A DNA stretch of 64,000 bases, taken from contig NZ_FNDR01000011.1 of assembly GCF_900099805.1 (NCBI RefSeq), forward strand, positions 62,001 to 126,000, given 5' to 3'. The notes beneath the pieces were generated by a model that was not told the DNA's origin, searched no databases, and worked only from the letters and a program-made list of their open reading frames with translations. The first letter of the stretch is position 1. Each line of letters starts with the position of its first letter. The position numbers and the translations under genes are program-made. Shown here piece by piece: positions 25,146 to 33,440 of this stretch. The DNA is from Variovorax sp. OV700. GTDB lineage: Bacteria > Pseudomonadota > Gammaproteobacteria > Burkholderiales > Burkholderiaceae_C.

Positions 25146-25817
25146 ATGCGCATAGAAGAAGCCATCCCCTTCCCCTACGAGTTCGAGATCAGGAACACCG
25201 CGCTGGTCCTCATCGACATGCAGCGCGACTTCATTGAACCCGGCGGCTTCGGCGAAACCTTGGGCAACGACGTGTCCTTGCTCGAAGCGATCGTTCCCGC
25301 GACAAAGACGGCGCTGCAAGCATGGCGGGAAGCAGGCGGTCTCGTCGTGCACACCCGGGAGGCGCACAAGCCCGATCTCTCCGACTGCCCGTCCGCCAAG
25401 CGCAACCGCGGCAACCCCGCCTTGCGCATCGGCGACGAAGGCCCGATGGGCCGCATCCTCGTGGCGGGCGAACCGGGCAACCAGATCATCGAGGCGCTCG
25501 CGCCCATCGGCAGCGAGATCGTCATCGACAAGCCCGGCAAGGGCGCGTTCTACGCCACCGGCTTGCATGAACTGCTGCAACAGCGCGGCATCACGCACCT
25601 GCTGTTCGGCGGCGTCACCACCGAAGTGTGCGTGCAGACCTCGATGCGCGAAGCCAACGACCGCGGCTACGACTGCCTCTTGCTCGAAGACTGCACCGAG
25701 AGCTACTTTCCGGCCTTCAAGGCCGCCACGCTTGACATGGTCCGCGCCCAGGGCGGTATCGTCGGCTGGACCGCGCCGAGCGCCGCGTTGCTGGCGGCGC
25801 TTCGCAGCGGGCAATGA
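25146..25817 (+). CDS. trtA: triuret hydrolase-like cysteine hydrolase (isochorismatase family)
   Basis: The 223-residue paralogue of the biuret-hydrolase-like protein has D28 (IDMQRDF), K132 (DKPGKGAF) and C162 (TTEVCVQT). It shares HTREAHKPDLSDCPSAKRNR with its partner but differs around the active-site entrance and N-terminus. TrtA from Herbaspirillum, a BiuH homologue, converts triuret to carboxybiuret, which decays to biuret. The co-occurrence here makes triuret the best guess. Alternatives are another N-carbamoyl compound or ureidoacrylate. It overlaps the GntR gene by ATGA. Confidence 0.65.
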   Translation: MRIEEAIPFPYEFEIRNTALVLIDMQRDFIEPGGFGETLGNDVSLLEAIVPATKTALQAWREAGGLVVHTREAHKPDLSDCPSAKRNRGNPALRIGDEGPMGRILVAGEPGNQIIEALAPIGSEIVIDKPGKGAFYATGLHELLQQRGITHLLFGGVTTEVCVQTSMREANDRGYDCLLLEDCTESYFPAFKAATLDMVRAQGGIVGWTAPSAALLAALRSGQ

Positions 25818-26593
25818 CAGCGACTACCATTCCATACGTGCCTACCGTTCGTTCCCGCTCCGCTTCATCCGCATCCGCCGCTCCCGCTGCTGCCGACGCA
25901 ACCGTTTTTCGTACACGCGCCGACGAGGTCTACGCGCAGCTCAAGCGCGACGTGGCCGATTTCATCCTCGTGCCCGGCGACCGCTTCACCGAGAACGAGA
26001 TCAGCGAGCGGCTCGGCGTCTCGCGCACGCCCGTGCGCCAGGCCCTGTTCCGCCTCCAGCAGGAGGGTTTTGTCGAAGTGCTGTTTCGCAGCGGCTGGCG
26101 CGTGCTGCCGTTCGACTTCGACCAGTTCGAGCAGCTCTACGACCTGCGCATGGTGCTGGAGACCACCGCCGTGCACCGCTTGTGCGAAGCCGACCGCCGC
26201 GTCGACCGCAGCCTGCTCGACGCGCTGGCCGATATCTGGCTGGTGCCGGTTGCCCAGCGCAGCAGCGACACCGCGCAGGTGGCGCAATGGGACGAGGCTT
26301 TTCATTGCGCGCTCGTGGCTGCCGCGGGCAACGCCGAGATGGCGCGCGTCCACAGCGACGTGACCGACCGCATCCGCATCATCCGCCGGCTCGACTTTAC
26401 CCAGCAGCCGCGCATCGACGCCACCTACGAGGAGCACGCGAAGATCCTCAAGGCCATTCGCGCCAATCGAGGAGACCAGGCTGCGATGCTGCTGCGCGCG
26501 CACATCGAGACCAGCCAGGCCGAGGTGCGCAAGATCACGCTGCACCAAGTGCACCTGGCGCGGCATGCGGGCAAGACGGCCGCGCCGCGCTGA
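25814..26593 (+). CDS. GntR-family (FCD) transcriptional regulator
   Basis: The 259-residue protein has a disordered Ala/Ser-rich N-terminus of about 30 residues and a winged helix-turn-helix near residues 38-95 (FTENEISERLGVSRTPVRQ). The helical FCD ligand domain carries metal-type residues (D/H positions in WDEAFHCALV and EEHAKILKAI). FCD regulators usually repress catabolic operons and are released by a pathway metabolite. As last gene of the operon, with two matching operators upstream of both operons, it is the likely local repressor. Confidence 0.92.
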   Translation: MTATTIPYVPTVRSRSASSASAAPAAADATVFRTRADEVYAQLKRDVADFILVPGDRFTENEISERLGVSRTPVRQALFRLQQEGFVEVLFRSGWRVLPFDFDQFEQLYDLRMVLETTAVHRLCEADRRVDRSLLDALADIWLVPVAQRSSDTAQVAQWDEAFHCALVAAAGNAEMARVHSDVTDRIRIIRRLDFTQQPRIDATYEEHAKILKAIRANRGDQAAMLLRAHIETSQAEVRKITLHQVHLARHAGKTAAPR

Positions 26594-27397
26594 TCAGAGC
26601 GTGAAGTCGTACTCGACCGTGATCGGCGCGTGGTCGCTGAACTTGATGGTCTTGTAGATCTGCTCGGTGCGCGCCAGGGCGCCGAGCGCCGATGTGGCCA
26701 GGTGGTAGTCGAGCCGCCACCCCACGTTGTTGGCGTAGGCCTGGCCGCGGTTGCTCCACCATGTGTAGGCCTCGGCCGTGGTCTCGGGCTTGAGCATGCG
26801 GTAGACGTCCACCAGGCCCGCGCCGTCGGTGCCGGCGTCGAGCAGCCGCGTCATCCAGGCGCGCTCCTCTGGCAGGAAGCCGCTGTTCTTCTGGTTGCCG
26901 CGCCAGTTCTTGAGGTCGATCTCCTTGTGCGCGATGTTGATGTCACCGCAGAGTATGAATTCGCGCTCCTTCTTGAGGGCGACGAGGTGGGGGAAGAAGC
27001 CCTTCAGGAAGCGGAACTTGGCTTCCTGCCGCTCCTCGCCCGAACTGCCGCTCGGAAAATAGCAGCTGATGATCGACAGCTTGCGCCCCGGCGTGTCGAA
27101 GCGCAGTTCGAGATACCGGCCTTCGGCGTCGAATTCGGCGTCGCCCCAACCCACGACCACGTCGCTGGGCGCGTGTTTTGTGTAGATCGCGGTGCCGGCG
27201 TAGCCCTTTTTCTCGGCGAAATGAAAGTGGCCCTTGAGGCCTGCCATTTCTTCGAAGCGACCCTCGATGTCGCTCGCCTGGACCCGGATTTCCTGCATGC
27301 AAATACAATCCGGCGCAAGTTCGGCCACCCAGTCCGCCACCCCTTTCGTGGCGGCCGAACGCAGGCCATTGAGATTGAGGCTGGTCAGTTTGAACAC
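26594..27397 (-). CDS. xth: exodeoxyribonuclease III (AP endonuclease)
   Basis: This 267-residue enzyme of the exonuclease/endonuclease/phosphatase fold removes 3' blocks and cuts at abasic sites in base excision repair. Visible are the N-terminal SLNLNGLRSA, catalytic Glu in CMQEIRVQASD, ILCGDINIAH and the terminal FSDHAPITVEY. No ATG is present at the N-terminus; a GTG at 27397 gives the expected start (VFKLTSLNLNG). It ends base-to-base against the GntR gene (stop codons adjacent) and is divergent from pyrE, with only 12 nt between start codons. Confidence 0.93.
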   Translation of the reverse strand: MFKLTSLNLNGLRSAATKGVADWVAELAPDCICMQEIRVQASDIEGRFEEMAGLKGHFHFAEKKGYAGTAIYTKHAPSDVVVGWGDAEFDAEGRYLELRFDTPGRKLSIISCYFPSGSSGEERQEAKFRFLKGFFPHLVALKKEREFILCGDINIAHKEIDLKNWRGNQKNSGFLPEERAWMTRLLDAGTDGAGLVDVYRMLKPETTAEAYTWWSNRGQAYANNVGWRLDYHLATSALGALARTEQIYKTIKFSDHAPITVEYDFTL

Positions 27398-27409
27398 AAG
27401 GAAATTCCG

Positions 27410-28093
27410 ATGGCTGTAGATGGTGTGGAAAGCAGTGCGGTGGCGCAGGACTTCGTCCAGTTTGCACTCGACGCGGGCGTGCTGCGCTTTGGCGAGTTCA
27501 AGACCAAGGCCGGCCGGCTGAGCCCCTATTTCTTCAATTCGGGCCTCTTCGACGACGGCGCCAAGATCGCGCGGCTCGCCGGATTCTATGCAGACCGGCT
27601 GATCGAGAGCGGTGTCGAGTTCGACATGATCTTCGGCCCCGCCTACAAGGGCATTCCGCTGGGCGCCACGGTGGCCGCCGAACTGGCCCGGCGCGGCCGC
27701 AACTATCCCTTTGCCTACAACCGCAAGGAAGCCAAGGCCCACGGCGAGGGCGGCAACCTGGTGGGCGCGCCGCTCAAGGGCCGGGTGCTGATCGTCGACG
27801 ACGTGATGTCGGCCGGCACCGCGGTGCGCGAATCGATCGCCGCCATCGAGGCCGCGGGCGCCACGCCGCACGCCGTGGCCATTGCGCTCGACCGGCAGGA
27901 AAAAGCCACCGAGAACGGCGTGGACGTGGACCACAGCGCCGTGCAGTACGTGCGCAACCAGCTGGGCCTGGCGGTGGTGGCTATTGCCACGCTCGACGAC
28001 CTCTTGAACTACCTATCGGGCCATGCCACCGCCGACCTGGGTGCGCACCGGGAGCGCGTGCTGGCCTACCGCACGCGCTACGGCGCCCGCTGA
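27410..28093 (+). CDS. pyrE: orotate phosphoribosyltransferase
   Basis: PyrE joins orotate to PRPP to make OMP in pyrimidine synthesis. The 227-residue protein has the N-terminal FKTKAGRLSPYFFN motif, the KEAKAHGEGG loop and the PRPP-binding VLIVDDVMSAGTA. Start at the ATG at 27410. The start codon is 12 nt from that of the divergent xth gene, so the pyrE promoter must lie inside the xth coding sequence. A DUF4124 gene follows after 11 nt. Confidence 0.95.
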   Translation: MAVDGVESSAVAQDFVQFALDAGVLRFGEFKTKAGRLSPYFFNSGLFDDGAKIARLAGFYADRLIESGVEFDMIFGPAYKGIPLGATVAAELARRGRNYPFAYNRKEAKAHGEGGNLVGAPLKGRVLIVDDVMSAGTAVRESIAAIEAAGATPHAVAIALDRQEKATENGVDVDHSAVQYVRNQLGLAVVAIATLDDLLNYLSGHATADLGAHRERVLAYRTRYGAR

Positions 28094-28104
28094 GGTCCGC
28101 CCCC

Positions 28105-28800
28105 ATGCCTGTGCGCAAGCTCGAGAACCAGACCGTGCGGCCGCTCGCCGCGGCGGCGCTGCTGCTGTCGATGACGGCGGTGCTGCTGATGTTGCCCGCC
28201 GAAGTGCCGGCGCAGCCTGCAACGCAGGCACCCGCCAGTATCTACACCTGCACCGACGCTCGCGGCCGCACCCTCACGGCCGACCGTCCGATTGCCGAAT
28301 GCACCGACCGCGAGCAGCGCGAACTGAATCCGAGCGGCACCACGCGCCGGCGCGTCGAGCCGACGTATACCCCCCGCGAGCTGGCCGAGCGTGAAGACCG
28401 CGCCCGCGAAGCGGCGTTGCAGGCTGCGCGCCAGCTCGACGAGCGCCGGCGCGAGCGCGCACTGCTGGTGCGCTATCCCAACGCCACGGTGCATGACCGC
28501 GAGCGAGGCGAGGCGCTGGTGCAGATCGATGCGGTGATCCAGGCGGCCAGGAAGCGCCTGGAGGAACTCGCCGAGGACCGCAAGAGGGTCGAAGAGGAGC
28601 TCGAGTTCTACAAGCACGACGTCAGCAAGGCGCCGGGCGCGGTGCGCCGCAAGCTCGAGGACAACACGCAGAGCGTGGCGGTGCAGAACCGCTTCATCGG
28701 CGAGCAGGAAGACGAGAAGAAGCGCGTGAACGCGCGCTTCGACGAAGAGCGCGGGCGGCTCAGGCAGCTCTGGTCTCCCCAGAACGGCGGCGGCAAGTAG
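28105..28800 (+). CDS. DUF4124 domain protein with coiled coil
   Basis: The 231-residue exported protein has an N-terminal hydrophobic signal/anchor near residues 14-34, then a DUF4124 segment (SIYTCTDARGRTLTADRPIAEC) with paired cysteines. A long charged helical region from about residue 85 (ELAEREDRAREAALQ...) is probably a coiled coil and carries on to the C-terminus. DUF4124 proteins are common in beta-proteobacteria and their function is unknown. It follows pyrE closely and may share its transcript. Confidence 0.8.
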   Translation: MPVRKLENQTVRPLAAAALLLSMTAVLLMLPAEVPAQPATQAPASIYTCTDARGRTLTADRPIAECTDREQRELNPSGTTRRRVEPTYTPRELAEREDRAREAALQAARQLDERRRERALLVRYPNATVHDRERGEALVQIDAVIQAARKRLEELAEDRKRVEEELEFYKHDVSKAPGAVRRKLEDNTQSVAVQNRFIGEQEDEKKRVNARFDEERGRLRQLWSPQNGGGK

Positions 28801-28803
28801 CTC

Positions 28804-28819
28804 GCCGCCGGAGGGCGGC
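28804..28819. terminator. short GC hairpin between convergent genes
   Basis: GCCGCC, a GGAG loop and GGCGGC fill the 22-nt gap between the convergent DUF4124 and gatB genes. There is no T run, so termination is only possible, not shown. Confidence 0.3.
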
Positions 28820-28822
28820 CGA

Positions 28823-30313
28823 TCAGGCCAGCTTGGCTTTGAGGAGTTCGGTGACTTGGGCGGGGTTCGCCTTGCCGCCGCTGGCCTTCATGACCTGGCC
28901 CACGAGGCCGTTGAGGGCCTTTTCCTTGCCGGCGCGGTATTCGTCTACGTTCTTCTGGTTCTTGGCAATGACCTCGTCCAGGATCTTGTCGAGCGCGCCG
29001 GTGTCGCTCATGGGCTTCAGGTCCTTGGCTTCGATGATGGCGTCCACGTCGCTGCCTTCGCCGGTCCACAGAGCGTCGAACACCTGGCGCGCGGCGTTGT
29101 TGGGCAGCGTGCCGTCGGCAATGCGCTTCACCAGCTGGGCCAGCTGCTGCGCCGTGACCGGCGCGGCCTCGATGCCGATTTCCTGTGCGTTCAGGCGGCG
29201 CGCCATCTCGCCGGTGATCCAGTTGCTTGCGAGCTTGGGCGTGGCGCCGGCTTTCACCGCGTCGTCGAAGTAGCGCGCGAGCGCGGGGCTCTGCGTGAGC
29301 TGCGCCGCGTCGTATTCGGACATGCCGTGGTCGCGCACGTAGCGCTCGGCCATGGCGCGCGGCAGTTCGGGCATGGTGGCGCGCACGCGCTCGATCCATT
29401 CGGGCTCGATGGCCAGCGGCGGCAGGTCGGGGTCGGGAAAGTAGCGGTAGTCGGCCGCGTCTTCCTTGGTGCGCATGGTGCGCGTCTCGCCGGTATCGGG
29501 GTCAAACAGCACGGTGGCCTGCTCGATCTTGCGGCCGTCTTCCAGCTCGTTGATCTGCGAGTTGATCTCGTAGTCGATCGCCTGCTGCATGAACTTGAAG
29601 CTGTTCAGGTTCTTGATCTCGCGCCGCGTGCCGAGCTTTTCGCCGGGCCTGCGCACCGACACGTTGGCGTCGCAGCGAAAGCTGCCTTCCTGCATGTTGC
29701 CGTCGCAGATGCCGATCCAGGTGACGATCTTGTGCAGCTCGCGCGCATAGGCCACGGCCTCGGCGGTGGAGCGCATGTCGGGCTCGGTCACGATCTCCAG
29801 CAGCGGCGTGCCGGCGCGGTTCAGGTCGATGCCGCTCTGACCGACGAAGTCTTCGTGCAGCGACTTGCCCGCGTCTTCCTCGAGGTGGGCGCGCACCAGG
29901 CGCACGGTCTTCTTTTCTTCACCCAGGAAGAACGAGACAGAGCCGCCTTGCACGACCGGAATCTCGTACTGGCTGATCTGGTAGCCCTTGGGCAGATCGG
30001 GGTAGAAATAGTTCTTGCGCGCGAACACGCTGCGCGGCGCAATGTGCGAGCCGAGCGCCAGGCCCAGCTTGATGGCGCGTTCGACGGCGCCCTTGTTCAT
30101 CACCGGCAGCGTGCCGGGCAGGGCCAGATCCACCGCGGAGGCCTGCGTGTTGGGCTCGGCGCCAAAGGCGGTGGAGGCGCGGCTGAAGATCTTGCTCGCG
30201 GTCGACAGTTGCGCGTGCGTCTCGAAGCCGATGATGACTTCATAGCCGCGCACCAGCGGGCCGGTCGGGCGGCCTTGTTGTTGTGCTTCGAAAGTATTCA
30301 CGGGTTCGCTCAT
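28823..30313 (-). CDS. gatB: Asp-tRNA(Asn)/Glu-tRNA(Gln) amidotransferase subunit B
   Basis: GatB is the tRNA-binding, kinase-like subunit that activates misacylated Asp-tRNA(Asn) or Glu-tRNA(Gln). The 496-residue protein begins near VRGYEVIIGFETHAQL and has FYPDLPKGYQISQYEIPV and the DLNRAGTPLLEIVTEPDMR signature. A C-terminal YqeY-like helical domain ends in LLKAKLA. It starts 1 nt after the gatA stop. Confidence 0.96.
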   Translation of the reverse strand: MSEPVNTFEAQQQGRPTGPLVRGYEVIIGFETHAQLSTASKIFSRASTAFGAEPNTQASAVDLALPGTLPVMNKGAVERAIKLGLALGSHIAPRSVFARKNYFYPDLPKGYQISQYEIPVVQGGSVSFFLGEEKKTVRLVRAHLEEDAGKSLHEDFVGQSGIDLNRAGTPLLEIVTEPDMRSTAEAVAYARELHKIVTWIGICDGNMQEGSFRCDANVSVRRPGEKLGTRREIKNLNSFKFMQQAIDYEINSQINELEDGRKIEQATVLFDPDTGETRTMRTKEDAADYRYFPDPDLPPLAIEPEWIERVRATMPELPRAMAERYVRDHGMSEYDAAQLTQSPALARYFDDAVKAGATPKLASNWITGEMARRLNAQEIGIEAAPVTAQQLAQLVKRIADGTLPNNAARQVFDALWTGEGSDVDAIIEAKDLKPMSDTGALDKILDEVIAKNQKNVDEYRAGKEKALNGLVGQVMKASGGKANPAQVTELLKAKLA

Positions 30314-30314
30314 C

Positions 30315-31802
30315 TCAAAAGCCCTCCGGCGTGCGCGTGTGCCAGTCGGTGGCCTGCTGGAAGCGGTGGGCCGCGTTCAGCAGCTTGGCTTCGCCGTAGT
30401 AGTTGCCGATCAGTTGCAGGCCCACGGGCATACCGCTGTCGAAGCCAGCAGGTACGCTCATGCCGGGAAGGCCGGCCAGCGACGCGGGCAGCGTGAAGAT
30501 GTCGGCCAGGTAGTCGGCCACCGGATCGCCGCCGTGTTCGCCGATCTTCCAGGCGGTGGTCGGCGCGGCGGGGCCGGCGATCACGTCGCACTGCTTGAAG
30601 GCCTGCTGGAAATCGTCGGCGATGATGCGGCGCACCTTTTGCGCCTGCAGGTAGTACGCGTCGTAGTAGCCGTGCGAGAGTACGTAGGTGCCGATCATGA
30701 TGCGGCGCTTCACCTCGTCGCCGAAGCCTTCGGCGCGCGTGCGCTCGTACATGTCGGCCAGGTCCTTGTACTGCCTGGCGCGGTGGCCGAACTTGACGCC
30801 GTCGAAGCGGCTCAGATTGCTCGAGGCTTCGGCCGCGGCCAGGATGTAATACACCGGAATCGACAGCTCGGTGAGCGGCAGCGTGACTTCGACGCGCTTC
30901 GCGCCGAGCTTCTCGTATTGCGCGAGCGCCGAATCGATGGCGGCGCGCACGCCGGGCGCCACGCCTTCGCCGAAGAATTCCTTCGGCACGCCGATGCGCA
31001 GGCCCTCGAGCGAATCGCCGAGCGAGCGGCCGAAGTTCTCGGCGGGCTTGTCGAGCGAGGTCGAGTCGCGGTCCAGGTCGGGTCCGCAGAAGGCCGACAG
31101 CAGCAGCGCGCAGTCTTCGGCCGAGCGGGCCATCGGGCCGGCCTGGTCGAGGCTCGATGCGAAAGCCACCATGCCGTAGCGCGAGGCGCGGCCGTAGGTG
31201 GGCTTGATGCCCGTGACGCCGCAGAACGAGGCCGGCTGGCGGATCGAGCCGCCGGTGTCGGTGCCGGTGGCAGCGGGCGCGAGGCGCGCCGCCACGGCGG
31301 CCGCGCTGGCGCCCGAGGAGCCGCCCGGAATGCGGTCGCGGTTCCAGGGGTTCCGCACCGGCACGGCCTTGTCGTGGCCCACAGCGGGCACGGCGACGTT
31401 CTCGTTGGCCGAGCCCATCGCGAATTCGTCGCAGCTCAGCTTGCCGAGCGTGACCGCGCCGGCCTCGGCCAGCCGGCGCACCACGGTCGCGTCGAAGGGC
31501 GAGCGGTAGCCCGCGAGCATCTTCGAGCCGGCGGTGGTGGCGAAGTCGGTGGTGACGAAAATGTCCTTGTGCGCGATCGGCACGCCGGCCAGCGCGGGCG
31601 CATTGCCCTTGGCGATCTGGGCGTCGGCCGCGCGAGCCTGGGCCAGCGTGACTTCTTCGTTCACGTCTACAAAAGTACCAAGCGATTCGTGCGCCTTCAT
31701 GCGGCCGAGGAAAACCTGCGCGGTCTCGATGGCGGAAACCTTGCGCTCGGCCAATGCCTTGGCGAGGCTGACCACGCCCATCTGGTGCAATTCGCCGCTC
31801 AT
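30315..31802 (-). CDS. gatA: Asp-tRNA(Asn)/Glu-tRNA(Gln) amidotransferase subunit A
   Basis: This 495-residue amidase-signature enzyme releases ammonia from glutamine for GatB. Catalytic features are Lys in GVPIAHKDIF, cis-Ser in GGSSGASA and the Ser nucleophile in GTDTGGSIRQPASF. Its ATG overlaps the gatC stop (31799-31802). The gene order gatC-gatA-gatB on the minus strand, divergent from mreB, is usual in Burkholderiales. Confidence 0.96.
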   Translation of the reverse strand: MSGELHQMGVVSLAKALAERKVSAIETAQVFLGRMKAHESLGTFVDVNEEVTLAQARAADAQIAKGNAPALAGVPIAHKDIFVTTDFATTAGSKMLAGYRSPFDATVVRRLAEAGAVTLGKLSCDEFAMGSANENVAVPAVGHDKAVPVRNPWNRDRIPGGSSGASAAAVAARLAPAATGTDTGGSIRQPASFCGVTGIKPTYGRASRYGMVAFASSLDQAGPMARSAEDCALLLSAFCGPDLDRDSTSLDKPAENFGRSLGDSLEGLRIGVPKEFFGEGVAPGVRAAIDSALAQYEKLGAKRVEVTLPLTELSIPVYYILAAAEASSNLSRFDGVKFGHRARQYKDLADMYERTRAEGFGDEVKRRIMIGTYVLSHGYYDAYYLQAQKVRRIIADDFQQAFKQCDVIAGPAAPTTAWKIGEHGGDPVADYLADIFTLPASLAGLPGMSVPAGFDSGMPVGLQLIGNYYGEAKLLNAAHRFQQATDWHTRTPEGF

Positions 31803-32098
31803 TCAATCACTTTCGGCACGAGGAACAGTCCGGCTTCGACGGCCGGGGCGCTCTTCTGGTTGGCTTCGCGGTTGTCGGGTTCGCTCACCACGTCGTCGCG
31901 CAGGCGCAGCGTGACGTCCTGGACGGCCGCCACCGGGTGGGCCAGCGGCTCGACGCCGGTGGTGTCGACCGAGCGCATGCGCTCGACCAGGTCAAAAAAG
32001 CCATTGATCTGGCTGAGCATGCGCTCGCTTTCGTCGGGTGCAAGCTGCAGCCGTGCCAGCGAGGCAATGCGTGCAATATCTGAAGCGGAAAGGGACAT
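31799..32098 (-). CDS. gatC: Asp-tRNA(Asn)/Glu-tRNA(Gln) amidotransferase subunit C
   Basis: This 99-residue subunit wraps around GatA and stabilises the complex. The N-terminus ASDIARIASLARLQLAPDE and the C-terminal AGLFLVPKVIE are typical. The ATG at 32098 follows an AAAGGGAC-type sequence only weakly resembling a ribosome site. It is first in the operon, 215 nt from the divergent mreB start. Confidence 0.93.
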   Translation of the reverse strand: MSLSASDIARIASLARLQLAPDESERMLSQINGFFDLVERMRSVDTTGVEPLAHPVAAVQDVTLRLRDDVVSEPDNREANQKSAPAVEAGLFLVPKVIE

Positions 32099-32313
32099 GG
32101 ATGAAACCGGCCAAAAAAACCGGAGGTAATGCACGCCGGACGGGGTGCTGACACGGGATTCCAGAGGGGATTCGGGTATTATCCCGCCTTTGCCGCAACC
32201 CCCGCGAACGCGCCGGCTTTTGCGCCAAAAACGATCAATACACCCCGTCACACGACCCAAAAACAGAGCGACGACCTGCCGACGCGCAGGCCGTGCTCCA
32301 GAGGATTCCGCAC

Positions 32314-33357
32314 ATGTTTGGAGCTTTCCGTCGGTACTTTTCCACCGACCTTGCGATCGACCTCGGCACCGCCAACACACTGATATTTGCCCGCAACAAA
32401 GGCATCGTGCTGGACGAACCCTCGGTGGTCGCCATCCGCCACGAAGGCGGCCCCCATGGCAAGAAGGTGATCCAGGCCGTCGGCCGCGAGGCCAAGGCCA
32501 TGCTGGGCAAGGTGCCCGGCAACATCGAGGCGATCCGCCCGATGAAGGACGGCGTGATTGCCGACTTCGTGATCACCGAGCAGATGATCAAGCAGTTCAT
32601 CAAGATGGTGCACCCGCGCACGCTGCTCACGCCGAGCCCGCGCATCATCATCTGCGTGCCCTGCGGCTCCACGCAGGTCGAGCGCCGCGCCATCAAGGAC
32701 GCGGCCGAAGCGGCCGGTGCGACTTCCGTCTACCTCATCGAAGAACCCATGGCCGCGGCCATCGGCGCCGGCCTGCCCGTGAGCGAGGCGTCGGGATCGA
32801 TGGTGGTCGACATCGGCGGCGGCACCACCGAGGTGGGCGTCATCAGCCTGGGCGGCATGGTCTACAAGGGCTCCGTGCGCGTCGGCGGCGACCGCTTCGA
32901 CGAAGCCATCATCAACTACATCCGCCGCAACTACGGCATGCTGATCGGCGAGCCGACTGCCGAAGTCATCAAGAAGAACATCGGCTCGGCATTCCCGGGC
33001 TCCGAGGTCAAGGAGATGGAAGTCAAGGGCCGCAACCTGTCCGAAGGCGTGCCGCGCAGCTTCACCATCAGCAGCAACGAAGTGCTGGAAGCCCTGACCG
33101 ATCCGCTCAACAACATCGTCTCGGCCGTGAAGAACGCGCTGGAACAGACCCCGCCCGAACTCGGCGCCGACATCGCCGAGCGCGGCATGATGCTGACCGG
33201 CGGCGGCGCCCTGCTGCGCGACCTCGACCGCCTGCTGGCCGAGGAAACCGGGCTGCCGGTGCTGGTGGCCGAAGACCCGCTGACCTGCGTGGTGCGCGGT
33301 TGCGGCATTGCCCTCGAGCGCATGGACCGCTTGGGAAGCATCTTCACGAGCGAGTGA
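32314..33357 (+). CDS. mreB: rod shape-determining protein MreB
   Basis: This 347-residue actin-like ATPase guides lateral cell-wall synthesis. It begins MFGAFRRYFSTDLAIDLGTANTL-like, with phosphate loop 1 in DLGTANT and the second in VVDIGGGTTEVGVIS. The ATG at 32314 is preferred over an upstream in-frame ATG at 32293. The 215-nt region to gatC holds a possible -10 (TATTAT, 32177-32182) with no convincing -35. A terminator-like hairpin separates it from mreC. Confidence 0.96.
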   Translation: MFGAFRRYFSTDLAIDLGTANTLIFARNKGIVLDEPSVVAIRHEGGPHGKKVIQAVGREAKAMLGKVPGNIEAIRPMKDGVIADFVITEQMIKQFIKMVHPRTLLTPSPRIIICVPCGSTQVERRAIKDAAEAAGATSVYLIEEPMAAAIGAGLPVSEASGSMVVDIGGGTTEVGVISLGGMVYKGSVRVGGDRFDEAIINYIRRNYGMLIGEPTAEVIKKNIGSAFPGSEVKEMEVKGRNLSEGVPRSFTISSNEVLEALTDPLNNIVSAVKNALEQTPPELGADIAERGMMLTGGGALLRDLDRLLAEETGLPVLVAEDPLTCVVRGCGIALERMDRLGSIFTSE

Positions 33358-33376
33358 ATGCGCCACCGCCATCATC

Positions 33377-33408
33377 GGCCGGCTCTGCTTCCGCAGGCCG
33401 GCCTTTTT
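33377..33408 (+). terminator. Rho-independent terminator between mreB and mreC
   Basis: GGCCGGC (33377-33383) and CTGC (33385-33388) pair with GCAG and GCCGGCC (33393-33403) around a TTCC loop with one bulged T. Five T follow (33404-33408). It lies 19 nt after the mreB stop and 33 nt before mreC, so it can uncouple abundant MreB from MreC/MreD. Confidence 0.75.
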
Positions 33409-33440
33409 GCCATCTGACGTTGCACGGCCAGGCTTGAACC

